A stretch of 32,068 bases of DNA from Chloroflexota bacterium (GTDB lineage Bacteria > Chloroflexota > Dehalococcoidia > Lucifugimonadales > Lucifugimonadaceae): NCBI GenBank assembly GCA_030831265.1, contig JAURLM010000039.1, positions 1 to 32,068 on the forward strand, given 5' to 3'. The notes beneath the pieces were generated by a model. It saw only the letters and a program-made list of their open reading frames with translations, was not told where the DNA came from and did not search any database. Each line of letters begins with the position of its first letter. The stretch's first letter is position 1. Positions 1 through 7,302 of the stretch are shown piece by piece. Both the position numbers and the translations under genes were made by a program.

Positions 1-291
1 AGCGGCCGGGCTGCGGGTTGGTGCTCTTGTAGGGGCAGGTGTTGGAGTGGCGGCAGGTAGTACGGTTGGCGTCGGCGCGGGAATATCGGTAGATGTGTCG
101 CCGGGTTCTGGTGATGGGCTTGGCTGTGCCACAGCGGTAGCCGTGGTGTTCGCAGTAGTGGCTTCCGGCTTGGGCTGACCACCATTGCACGCGGCTACAG
201 TGACCAAAATCAGCAGCATTGCAGCGGCAGATATTAGCCCTGTAACGCGGAAAACTCGTTCCGTAACTGGTATGCTCCCGAACCTGCGCAA
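1..291 (-). CDS. Lipoprotein N-terminus, Pro/Thr-rich (partial, cut by window edge)
   Basis: The reading frame is open from a TTG at 291-289 to the window edge, about 97 codons. AGGAG lies five bases before the TTG, which favours this start; the first in-frame ATG (219-217) would leave almost no signal peptide. The N-terminus has basic residues, a hydrophobic run (AAAMLLILVTV), then a lipobox-like VAAC, so it is probably exported and lipid-anchored. After the Cys the chain is low-complexity Pro/Thr/Ala/Ser (APTPTVLPAATPTPAPTRA), a typical linker between lipid anchor and an extracellular domain. The functional domain lies outside the window, so no function can be given. It is divergent from the aldolase at 456. 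Confidence 0.6.
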   Translation of the reverse strand, partial: MRRFGSIPVTERVFRVTGLISAAAMLLILVTVAACNGGQPKPEATTANTTATAVAQPSPSPEPGDTSTDIPAPTPTVLPAATPTPAPTRAPTRSPAA

Positions 292-455
292 GCTTGCTCC
301 TGTGCCGGTCAGTTGCCGACGGGCTAATCCGGCGAACTGTATAGGATGTTCAACGTCACCATTATTAGACGTGGTGGACCGGAAACACTCTATTACAGTA
401 CTACGTCAGAGCGGCCGTGCAGGATATTGCCAAACCAGACACACAGGAGTGCGAC

Positions 456-1286
456 GTGAACGCCAGCGAACTGAAGAGCACCCTCGAACGGGGCCAGCCG
501 GTCTTCGGCATGATGATCTCGATGATGGAGAACATGCGGTGGATGAGCGTGCTTGCTGCAACCACCCTTGATTACGTTGTAGTGGACACTGAGCACGGTT
601 CGCGTGACAGGCGCGAGGTCGCCAATCACGTAATCATGGGCAAGGCCGCAGGCAAGACGGTCATTGTGCGTGTCCCTGAACCGAACCCGCTGTGGGTTGC
701 AGAAGCCGTTGACGCCGGTGCTGACGGCGTCCTGGTTCCCTACTGTGAAAACATTGATGACGTGCGCGCATGTGCATGGAAATTGCAGGTTCATCCGCTG
801 AAGGGCGAATACTTTGACCGGGTTGCACAGGGTGGTGACTACCCCAGCCCGAAGTCGAAGGCTTACCTGGAGAAGCGCAACGCCAACCGGCTATTCATCC
901 TGGGCATTGAGTCCGAGCCAGCGGTGGACAACCTTGAAGCACTGGTGACAGCGGGGCCGATCGACGGGGTGTTCGTTGGTCCGAACGACATGACAACATC
1001 TCTCGGTATCCCGGACGAGGTAGACAACCCGATCTACATCGACGTGCTGAAAAAGATCATCAAGGTGAGCGAATCTCACGGCAAGCCGGTGATGATTCAT
1101 CAGCAGACTATGGAGACCAGCAAGAAGGCTATCGAACTGGGAGCGCGCTGGATTTTGCACAGCACGGATGCCGGTTTCATCCGCAATGGCGTAAACGCAG
1201 ATTTCGCTGCATTGCGTGAAGCTGCCTCGAAGAAGTGGGAAGTCTCAACTTCGAAGAGCGGTGGTGACATGGGAGCGGTTCACTAG
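456..1286 (+). CDS. HpcH/HpaI family aldolase (class II, 2-oxo acid type)
   Basis: A protein of 276 residues, normal for metal-dependent aldolases that cleave 2-keto-4-hydroxy acids into pyruvate and an aldehyde. Visible family landmarks match HpcH closely: DTEHG with His47 (general base), VRVP with Arg72 (binds the keto acid), GIESEPAVDNLE with Glu152 and GPND with Asp178 (metal ligands), at nearly the same spacing as in HpcH (H45, R70, E149, D175). The GTG at 456 is chosen because AGGAG sits five bases upstream; another in-frame GTG at 417 lacks a site and adds 13 unlike residues. The gene stands alone and ends at a strong terminator. The aldehyde substrate cannot be read from sequence; relatives act on homoprotocatechuate breakdown products or on keto-deoxy sugars such as rhamnonate or glucarate. 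Confidence 0.9.
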   Translation: MNASELKSTLERGQPVFGMMISMMENMRWMSVLAATTLDYVVVDTEHGSRDRREVANHVIMGKAAGKTVIVRVPEPNPLWVAEAVDAGADGVLVPYCENIDDVRACAWKLQVHPLKGEYFDRVAQGGDYPSPKSKAYLEKRNANRLFILGIESEPAVDNLEALVTAGPIDGVFVGPNDMTTSLGIPDEVDNPIYIDVLKKIIKVSESHGKPVMIHQQTMETSKKAIELGARWILHSTDAGFIRNGVNADFAALREAASKKWEVSTSKSGGDMGAVH

Positions 1287-1319
1287 GTCGGTATTTCGAA
1301 TCTCCTGGTCGTGGAACTG

Positions 1320-1351
1320 TGGCCGGGCATTGCGCCCGGCCATAGTTTTTT
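1320..1351 (+). terminator. Intrinsic terminator after the aldolase gene
   Basis: A perfect 9-bp GC-rich stem (1320-1328 with 1334-1342, arm TGGCCGGGC) closes a five-base loop. A run of six T (1346-1351) follows three bases after the stem. It lies 33 bases after the aldolase stop and separates it from the MazG-like gene. Confidence 0.88.
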
Positions 1352-1433
1352 GCATTGGGGTTGAATCACATAGCTTTGACGTTTTTTCGAGATGTATGGA
1401 AGCTGCATAGCTGCATATAGGGGAGAAGCAGGT

Positions 1434-1817
1434 ATGGAACGGGAGAATTTCATCAAGGCCGTTTCAGATATGGCGGACCAGGTATGGGATTTCCATGAAC
1501 GCTGGAATTTCTGGCCATTCGAAGGGCCGGAGCGTTCGGCTGCACAGTCAATCACCGAACGACAGCCAATCCTCGATGAGGAGATCCGCGAACTCGCCGA
1601 GGCGGTTGCCGATGACGATTCCGTAGAGGTAGCTGCAGAGGCAGCGGACGTGCTGTTTGTTGCGCTGGGTCATGTACTTAGCCTTCGCAAGGAGGGCATA
1701 TCCGGCGTGGCGGCGGTCACTGCTAAAAACGCTGCCAAGACCGAAAAGACACACCGCATCCGACCAGACACGGGGAAGCTACTGCCGATCCACGGCAAGC
1801 CCCACAAGTGGGAATAG
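1434..1817 (+). CDS. MazG-like nucleotide pyrophosphohydrolase
   Basis: A 127-residue all-alpha protein with the metal-binding pattern of the MazG/dUTPase superfamily: EExxEL at residues 49-54 (Glu50, Glu53) and ExxDV at 69-73 (Glu69, Asp72), followed by a hydrophobic helix. The family hydrolyses NTPs, often damaged or non-canonical ones, to NMP and pyrophosphate; substrate preference cannot be predicted. The length fits single-domain MazG-like proteins, not the roughly 260-residue two-domain E. coli MazG. The N-terminus is rich in aromatic residues (WDFHERWNFWPFEG), and the tail is basic. The ATG at 1434 is preferred because GGGAGA precedes it by a normal distance; an in-frame ATG at 1392 adds 14 unsupported residues. 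Confidence 0.75.
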   Translation: MERENFIKAVSDMADQVWDFHERWNFWPFEGPERSAAQSITERQPILDEEIRELAEAVADDDSVEVAAEAADVLFVALGHVLSLRKEGISGVAAVTAKNAAKTEKTHRIRPDTGKLLPIHGKPHKWE

Positions 1818-1895
1818 TCCATGCATGGAGCTCGCTCGCTTTGGCCCGGTAAATGCCGGCTGGCACGCACAAATGTGCCTGAATAGCGTTGATTT

Positions 1896-1910
1896 TCTGT
1901 TGGAAACAGA
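1896..1910. promoter_or_regulatory. Perfect inverted repeat overlapping a promoter -35 box (candidate operator)
   Basis: TCTGTT-GGA-AACAGA is a perfect 6+3+6 palindrome centred at 1903. It covers the predicted -35 box of the regulatory gene pair at 1973, the position where a repressor or autoregulator would act. No matching family consensus is recognised. Confidence 0.4.
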
Positions 1911-1929
1911 TACGAATATAAGCTAGTAT
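1900..1929 (+). promoter_or_regulatory. Candidate sigma-70-type promoter for the HTH/receiver gene
   Basis: TTGGAA at 1900-1905 and TAGTAT at 1924-1929 are separated by 18 bases, close to the -35/-10 consensus. They would start transcription about 38 bases before the GTG at 1973. The surrounding sequence is clearly richer in A+T than the flanking genes. A second short palindrome (CTAGT/ACTAG, 1923-1939) spans the -10 box. Confidence 0.45.
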
Positions 1930-1972
1930 CACCAACTAGAGACGATAATCTACTAAACATACAGGTTGGAAT

Positions 1973-2503
1973 GTGCCTACATACCTGAACATCCGAGATG
2001 CCGCTGACTACCTCGGAATCAGCCCGCACACGCTCTACAAGCTGGTAGAGCGTCGGGAAGTTCCTGCAGCGAAGGTCGGCGGATCGTGGCGTCTGAACCC
2101 GGAAGCGCTGGACGCGTTTTTGCAGGGCGGCACGACACGCGGCGCGAAAACCATCGAAATACTTATCGTCGAGCAGGATGACTCTGTTCGGCGTGACCTG
2201 GCTTCCATTGCCATGTCACGCGGCGCTCGGCCGCAGATGGCATCGACATCAGAAGATGCACTGCTACTGCTTTCTGGCGGAGCGAGTGTTGACCTGATCC
2301 TGTGCGGAGTTTCTGCGGACCCCGTAGAGGCTGACGCGTTCTTGCAGCGGGCGAAAGAGCATTGTGCTGATTGTCGTATAGCGCTGATGGTGGAGCCTGA
2401 GCGCGCCGCTGACCTGGGCGGGCTGATGCGGCACGGCCCAATGATTATGTTGAGAAAACCGGTTGAACGACCCGATATTGTCAGCCTGCTGGCGTTGATC
2501 TAG
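1973..2503 (+). CDS. Excisionase-type HTH fused to a degenerate receiver domain
   Basis: 176 residues in two domains. Residues 3-51 match the excisionase/MerR-like helix_turn_helix_17 family (YLNIRDAADYLGISPHTLYK, then a basic wing with GGSWR), a DNA-binding domain. Residues 60-176 follow the CheY-like receiver fold: ILIVEQDD at strand 1, VDLILCG at strand 3, LRKP with Lys162 near the end. The phosphoacceptor Asp is replaced by Gly112, the acidic pair is altered (Glu67, Gln68), and the strand-4 Thr/Ser is Met139. It therefore probably does not take phosphate in the usual way and may be a protein-interaction or ligand-sensing pseudo-receiver. GTG start with a purine-rich stretch upstream. The next gene starts ten bases later, so the two are probably co-transcribed. 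Confidence 0.75.
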   Translation: MPTYLNIRDAADYLGISPHTLYKLVERREVPAAKVGGSWRLNPEALDAFLQGGTTRGAKTIEILIVEQDDSVRRDLASIAMSRGARPQMASTSEDALLLLSGGASVDLILCGVSADPVEADAFLQRAKEHCADCRIALMVEPERAADLGGLMRHGPMIMLRKPVERPDIVSLLALI

Positions 2504-2512
2504 GGAGGACGC

Positions 2513-3016
2513 ATGGAGGCATTACAGCCCAACAACAGCAATGACAGGCTGCAGGTCATTCGCAGGGTTCCTACTCCGTTGCCAGCGCGTGGCTGCGAGG
2601 CGATGCTCAGCGTGCTGACGGAGAAGGTGCAACTACTGCTGGATCACGTGAAGGTGCTCGAAGACCGGATACAGCATGTGGAGTCAGGAACCGGGCCTGC
2701 CGATGATATTGCCAGCACGGGGCTGATTGATGCTGGCTCTGTGCAGATAGATCACGCTGCGCGGAGAGTTTATGTTGGCGGAAACGAGATTCCGCTTTCA
2801 CCGACCGAGTACCGGTTGATATACCACCTTGCGGCAAACTCAGGCAAAGTCGTGTTGCATCGTGACCTGCTGCGACGGGCATCGGTTCACGGCGAGGTTA
2901 ACCCGGCCAATCTGAAGGTCTACATTGGCAGGTTGCGCGCGAAGCTGAAGCAGGGCGATGCCGTCCAGTGTGAACTTGAAGCTGTGCGTGGCGTGGGCTA
3001 CCGGCTCACAGCCTGA
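2513..3016 (+). CDS. OmpR/PhoB-type winged-helix protein lacking a receiver domain
   Basis: 167 residues; start set by GGGAGGA seven bases before the ATG. Residues 30-58 (MLSVLTEKVQLLLDHVKVLE region) form a likely coiled coil suited to dimerisation. Residues 72-167 are a complete Trans_reg_C winged helix: LSPTEYRLI, a helix with HRDLL, the recognition helix NLKVYIGRLRAKL, and the wing with VRGVGYRL. The family binds direct-repeat DNA sites. The usual N-terminal receiver is absent; a separate degenerate receiver is encoded by the gene just upstream. I infer that the two proteins work together, as a split or phosphorylation-independent regulator. Targets are unknown. The stop codon lies three bases from the end of the convergent PIG-L gene. 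Confidence 0.8.
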   Translation: MEALQPNNSNDRLQVIRRVPTPLPARGCEAMLSVLTEKVQLLLDHVKVLEDRIQHVESGTGPADDIASTGLIDAGSVQIDHAARRVYVGGNEIPLSPTEYRLIYHLAANSGKVVLHRDLLRRASVHGEVNPANLKVYIGRLRAKLKQGDAVQCELEAVRGVGYRLTA

Positions 3017-3019
3017 GCA

Positions 3020-3745
3020 TTAGCTGAGCGTGAACGCTCGGAACGCCTCTGCGTAGGCCGCTCCGACTTTTGCGCCTAGGTCAGCTCTTCGCTGACGCAT
3101 CCATTTCCCTGACTCTTCAGGGTTCTTTATCTGGCTGGTGTGCGCGTGCAGCGCACGAATACTTGTATCAACGTCGACTTCTTCCAGCGGGTTGAACCGG
3201 GTTGCATCTTCACCGAACATCGTGACCCACACTTCACGCACCTTGTGCGGCTCAAAACCCTCTTCCAGCAGTTCAGGGAATGTCAGGTGGTCGCGTGCTG
3301 CCGGGTAGACGGCTGACATGGCGGCCTCACCGGCTGCGAAGTGGTCCGGGTGGCCAATGTACCCGGAACCAAGCAGATCCCGGCGCGGGTTGGTCGTGAT
3401 GAGGATGTCCGGCCTATGGCGGCGAATCTCGCGGGAAATGTCTCGTCGCAGGTCCAGCGATGGCTCAAGGTAACCATCCGGGTATCCCAGGAATTCGACC
3501 GTCTTCAGGCCGAGCACCTTGCCTGCATCGATCTGTTCCTGTTTGCGAATTTCAACAAGTTTCTCGCTGCTGATATTGCGGTCGTCCGTGCCCTTCGAGC
3601 CGTCTGTGCACAGGACGTAGACGACTTCCCAGCCGAGCCTGCACCACTTCGCCACTGTTCCTGAGCAACCGAATTCGGCGTCATCAGGATGTGCAACCAC
3701 TACCATCGCCCTGCTGTATGCCGTTTCGTCTTTCTGCTGAGTCAT
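3020..3745 (-). CDS. PIG-L/LmbE family deacetylase
   Basis: A 241-residue zinc hydrolase of the LmbE-like family, which removes N-acetyl groups from sugar-linked substrates (GlcNAc-PI, GlcNAc-inositol in mycothiol synthesis, bacillithiol precursors). The motif AHPDDAEFG (His19, Asp21, Asp22) and the later GHPDH (His132, Asp134, His135) supply the usual Zn ligands His19, Asp22, His135 and the catalytic Asp21. The remaining sequence (CTDGSKGT, LGYPDG, TTNPRRD) is typical. No mycothiol or bacillithiol partners lie nearby, so the substrate is open. The ribosome site is weak. It is followed 137 bases upstream by a same-strand alpha/beta hydrolase, possibly in the same transcript. Confidence 0.88.
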   Translation of the reverse strand: MTQQKDETAYSRAMVVVAHPDDAEFGCSGTVAKWCRLGWEVVYVLCTDGSKGTDDRNISSEKLVEIRKQEQIDAGKVLGLKTVEFLGYPDGYLEPSLDLRRDISREIRRHRPDILITTNPRRDLLGSGYIGHPDHFAAGEAAMSAVYPAARDHLTFPELLEEGFEPHKVREVWVTMFGEDATRFNPLEEVDVDTSIRALHAHTSQIKNPEESGKWMRQRRADLGAKVGAAYAEAFRAFTLS

Positions 3746-3882
3746 GTGCTGGAGAGCCTCACCCGGATACCTGTTGAGATGGCACAGCTATGACGCGCCG
3801 CGTCGTCACCTGGGCCAAGGAAAAAACTGGAAATAGTTGCGGCAGAAACGGATTCTAACAATCGTCAGGTCAGATGGAAGGC

Positions 3883-4659
3883 TCAGGAGGACGGATTGAG
3901 TGCGAGAAATGCCTGCACTTGTTGACGTGCTTCTTCTGACGAGTAGAAAGAGGCAGCATGTCCGATGCCGGGGAGTTCTGCAAAAATGTGACTTGGAAGC
4001 AAGGCGGCGGTGGACTTAGCAAACTCAAGTATGCTGTCCTGCTGACCGCAGTAAAGTAGCACCGGCATCTCGAAACCGGGCAAGCTAGCCTCTGCGCCGG
4101 GCCAGTCCAGCACCGCTTCTGTGGACAGTGCCAGCGAATCCTGGTCATTGTTTCTGCCGTCACCGGCGCGAGCACCAACGGCTCGCTCGACCATACGCCA
4201 TTTGTCGGAACGGAGCACAGCGATACGCCGTTCGAGATTTCTCCTGTCTATCGCCGGTGCCATCCCGTGCATCCCACCCACAATCAACCGTTCTACCCGT
4301 GAGGGTGCGTTGACCGCCAATTCAAAGCCGACTCGACCTCCCATTGAGAAGCCGAAGAAGACGAACCTCTCAATGTTTTCTGCGTCCGCAATCTTGAGCA
4401 CGGTAGCGGCGCGGTTCTCCATGCTGTAGTCGGCGCGATTTGTCGGCCGGTCGGAACGGCCATGTCCCAGTGCGTCCAGCGCGTAAATCGGGCGGTCGCC
4501 AAAAACATCGAGCCAACCCGCTTTCGCCCAGTCTTCCCCCCACTGCGCCATGCCGTGATGAACGATGATTGGTAGAGCGGAAGATTCTCGCGACGCCGAT
4601 GCGTCTATGCGAGAGTAGAACGTGCAGTTTCCATTGTGCTCAACGTATGGCAAGGTCAA
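3883..4659 (-). CDS. Alpha/beta hydrolase
   Basis: 258 residues with a full alpha/beta hydrolase triad: nucleophile elbow GFSMGG (Ser105), GQQD (Asp208) and GIGH (His234). HHGMAQWGEDW after the second strand is the oxyanion region (HG motif), and DALGHGRSD is the usual strand-4 turn. The family covers esterases, C-C hydrolases, haloperoxidase-like enzymes and others; the sequence does not allow a substrate call. The start is TTG at 4659, chosen because AGGTGA lies five bases before it. There is no signal peptide, so it is cytoplasmic. It is divergent from purE. Confidence 0.82.
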   Translation of the reverse strand: MTLPYVEHNGNCTFYSRIDASASRESSALPIIVHHGMAQWGEDWAKAGWLDVFGDRPIYALDALGHGRSDRPTNRADYSMENRAATVLKIADAENIERFVFFGFSMGGRVGFELAVNAPSRVERLIVGGMHGMAPAIDRRNLERRIAVLRSDKWRMVERAVGARAGDGRNNDQDSLALSTEAVLDWPGAEASLPGFEMPVLLYCGQQDSILEFAKSTAALLPSHIFAELPGIGHAASFYSSEEARQQVQAFLALNPSS

Positions 4660-4852
4660 TCTTTCACCTGTGGACGGTCAGCCGTAAACGAACCAGTATT
4701 CCTGATTCGAGTGTCGGACCGGGCGCGCCCACGCCACAGTGTTTAAACTTCACAGGCGATATTACCGTTTGCTGCGGGCGGTGTTCGTCTTTTCTGTTCA
4801 GTCAGAACAAGTATTAGATTTCAGCCCGGGCAAGAAATTCCAGGAGCGACAG

Positions 4853-5344
4853 ATGGCGAACCCGATAGTTTCCATCATCATGGGCAGCAGGTCTGACCTC
4901 GAAACGATGCAGCGCGGTGCTGATGTGCTGAAGGAACTGGGAGTTCCTTACGAGATCAGGATCATCTCCGCACACCGTACGCCAGACGACATGTTCAGGT
5001 TTGCCGAACAGGCGGCAGGGCGTGGCATCGAGGTGATTATCGCCGGAGCCGGTGGCGCCGCTCATCTGCCGGGTATGGTCGCGGCAAAGACGGTGCTTCC
5101 CGTGATCGGCGTGCCGGTCAATGCCACACCGCTAAACGGAATGGACGCACTGCTATCTATCGTCCAGATGCCCCGCGGGGTTCCGGTTGCGACTGTTGCC
5201 ATAGGAATTCCCGGGGCGACAAATGCTGGTTTGCTGGCGGCACAGATTGTCGGCATCAAGCGGCCGGAGATTCAACAGCGACTTACCGAACGTCGGGAAA
5301 AAGCGGCCGCAGAAGTGCGCGCCAGCAGCGAGGTAGAGGGCTGA
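4853..5344 (+). CDS. purE: N5-carboxyaminoimidazole ribonucleotide mutase
   Basis: 163 residues, the standard length of class I PurE. It converts N5-CAIR to CAIR in purine synthesis. Signatures: [10 protein letters not shown] at residues 10-19, SAHRTPDDM with catalytic His41, [13 protein letters not shown], and the C-terminal [23 protein letters not shown] segments. The start at 4853 has AGGAG seven bases upstream; the frame stays open to 4739, but the extra 38 residues do not resemble PurE. purK follows after one base, and the presence of PurK confirms the two-step bacterial route rather than direct carboxylation. Confidence 0.96.
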   Translation: MANPIVSIIMGSRSDLETMQRGADVLKELGVPYEIRIISAHRTPDDMFRFAEQAAGRGIEVIIAGAGGAAHLPGMVAAKTVLPVIGVPVNATPLNGMDALLSIVQMPRGVPVATVAIGIPGATNAGLLAAQIVGIKRPEIQQRLTERREKAAAEVRASSEVEG

Positions 5345-5345
5345 A

Positions 5346-6518
5346 GTGGCAGCAGATCCTTTTCGCGGTGATGAGCCGCTGGAACCCGGTTCAGTGATCG
5401 GGATAATCGGTGGTGGTCAACTTGGCCGTATGACGGCCATTGCAGCGCGCCAGATGGGATACCGCATCGCTGTGCTGGACCCGGCAGAAGACTCACCGGC
5501 AGCGCAGGTCGCGGACCGCGTCGTGGTCGCTCCGTACGCTGATCGTGATGCGGCGCGTGAACTTGCACGCATGTCAGACGTGCTCACCTATGAATTTGAG
5601 AATGCGGACGCTGATGCCGCAGAAGCAGCGGGTGAACTGACTCCGTTGATGCCGTCAGGCAGTGTCTTACGAACTACGCAGAACCGCGTGATGGAAAAAG
5701 GCGCGCTCCGGCGCAACGGGTTGCCGACGGCGGACTATCGTGCTGTCACCTCTGAGTCGGACTACATGGCCGGGCTGAAGGAGATCAGCGGGCCGTGGGT
5801 GCTCAAGACCGCCACGTCCGGCTATGACGGCAAGGGCCAGGTGGTCATCAAGACCGCTGACGGTGGTGAGGCTTACCGGCAGCTTGAGGGTCGTAGCCCG
5901 GCATTGATCCTTGAGAGGTTCGTGCCGTTCAAGCTGGAGATGTCGGTTGTTTGTGCGCGTGACGGCTCCGGCAATGTTCGAACGTTCCCTGCTTCGGAAA
6001 ATATCCACTCCAACAGCATCCTGGACACGTCAATAGTCCCGGCGCGGGTTGCTCCGCACATCACTGAGCGAGCTAGTGACCTTGCGATAGCTGTGGCGGA
6101 GTCGCTGGATGTGGTCGGGCTGATCGCAATTGAAATGTTCCTCACGCAGGATGATGAACTCCTGGTGAATGAACTGGCGCCGCGGCCTCACAACTCAGGT
6201 CACTACACAATCGAAGCGTGTCACACGTCGCAGTACGAGCAGCTGGTGCGCGTGTTGTGCGGATTGCCGCTCGGCTCGGTCGAGATGCAACAGCCATCTG
6301 TGATGGTGAACTTGCTGGGCGAGGTGTGGGTTGACACTGCGAACAAGCCTGACTGGTCTGGCGCGTTGAGCGTGCCGGGGGCGAGCCTGCACCTGTACGG
6401 GAAATCCGAGGCGCGGGTTGGCCGCAAGATGGGACACATCACTGTTATGGCTGACACTGTGGAGGAAGCACTTGCCCGTGCCACGGAATCACGTAACAGG
6501 GCGTGGCGCAGAGCGTAG
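5346..6518 (+). CDS. purK: N5-carboxyaminoimidazole ribonucleotide synthase
   Basis: 390 residues, ATP-grasp enzyme that carboxylates AIR with ATP and bicarbonate to give N5-CAIR for PurE. GIIGGGQLGRM at residues 19-29 is the N-terminal nucleotide-fold glycine loop; YEFEN, SGYDGKGQ (ATP-grasp loop), ILERFVPF, NELAPRPHNSGHYT (metal/phosphate site) and the C-terminal MGHITV are all canonical for PurK. GTG start one base after the purE stop, with GAGG inside the purE end as ribosome site; the genes are surely co-translated. About 12 extra residues precede the Rossmann strand. It ends two bases from the convergent ABC operon. Confidence 0.96.
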   Translation: MAADPFRGDEPLEPGSVIGIIGGGQLGRMTAIAARQMGYRIAVLDPAEDSPAAQVADRVVVAPYADRDAARELARMSDVLTYEFENADADAAEAAGELTPLMPSGSVLRTTQNRVMEKGALRRNGLPTADYRAVTSESDYMAGLKEISGPWVLKTATSGYDGKGQVVIKTADGGEAYRQLEGRSPALILERFVPFKLEMSVVCARDGSGNVRTFPASENIHSNSILDTSIVPARVAPHITERASDLAIAVAESLDVVGLIAIEMFLTQDDELLVNELAPRPHNSGHYTIEACHTSQYEQLVRVLCGLPLGSVEMQQPSVMVNLLGEVWVDTANKPDWSGALSVPGASLHLYGKSEARVGRKMGHITVMADTVEEALARATESRNRAWRRA

Positions 6519-6519
6519 C

Positions 6520-7302
6520 TCAGTGGCCAGTTGGCTTCTTGAAAAGGGCATCGTGCTCATGGCCGCCAGCTGCACGTGGCGCCAGCACTCCGTCTGAAAT
6601 CTCGTAGATGTGGTCGGCCATATCCAGCAGCGTACGGTCGTGCGTTGTTGCGACGATTGTCATGCCGCGATCGTGTGACATTTCCTGGAACAACCCGAAG
6701 ATGTGTCCGGCGTTCGACGAGTCCAGTTCACCTGTTGGCTCGTCGGCAAGGATGATGTCAGGCTTGATACCGACAGCCCGTGCGATAGAGATGCGTTGCT
6801 GTTCACCGCCTGACAGCTCAAATGGCCGGTGCTTGGCCCGGCGGGTCAGGCCAACCATCTCCAGTGCTTCCTCCGTGCGCTGAGAACGCTCACGGGCACT
6901 CAGTCCTGCGATGCGAAGTGGTAGCTCCACGTTTTCGTAGGCGGAGAGCAGTGGCAGCAGGGCGAACGACTGGAAGACGACTCCGATGCGTTTGCGTCGC
7001 ATCTGGATGACCTCTTTTTCGCTCAGGGTAGCCATGTCCTTGCCTTCGAAAAGGATCTGGCCCTCTGTCGGGTGGTCAAGTCCTGCGAGCATGTTAAGCA
7101 GGGTGGTTTTGCCTGAGCCTGAACGGCCGACGAGCGTCACGAAGCTCTGTCGATGAATGTTCATCGAGACGTTCTTTACGGCGTACACATCCTCATTACC
7201 GAGTTTGAACGCTCTGCTTGCACTCTTGACTTCGATCAACGGCGCTGTGGTGCTGCGTGCTTCGGTAACGGCTGTTGCCGACGGGTTACTCACCTGACTC
7301 AA
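6520..7302 (-). CDS. ABC transporter ATP-binding protein, LolD/MacB type
   Basis: 260 residues, last gene of a four-gene ABC operon. Walker A GRSGSGKTT (59-67), Q-loop Gln111 in VVFQSFALLP, signature LSGGEQQ (163-169), Walker B ILADEP (184-189) and H-loop His221. The sequence type (YAVKNVS, VVFQSFALLPLLSAYENVELPL, ADEPTGELD) is the MacB/LolD/FtsE class that energises FtsX-fold permeases. A variable tail of about 22 residues follows the fold. It overlaps the upstream ATPase by 17 bases; TTG at 7302 is used, with AAGGTGA just before it, though GTG at 7293 is possible. It probably pairs with the other ATPase in a heterodimer matching the two permeases. Confidence 0.92.
   Translation of the reverse strand: MSQVSNPSATAVTEARSTTAPLIEVKSASRAFKLGNEDVYAVKNVSMNIHRQSFVTLVGRSGSGKTTLLNMLAGLDHPTEGQILFEGKDMATLSEKEVIQMRRKRIGVVFQSFALLPLLSAYENVELPLRIAGLSARERSQRTEEALEMVGLTRRAKHRPFELSGGEQQRISIARAVGIKPDIILADEPTGELDSSNAGHIFGLFQEMSHDRGMTIVATTHDRTLLDMADHIYEISDGVLAPRAAGGHEHDALFKKPTGH

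Noticed and set aside
393-794. Minus-strand frame opposite the aldolase gene
   Set aside because: Antisense shadow; the aldolase frame has all active-site residues and a ribosome site.
4739-4852. 38-residue N-terminal extension of PurE
   Set aside because: Class I PurE begins at the [12 protein letters not shown] segment, and AGGAG marks the ATG at 4853.
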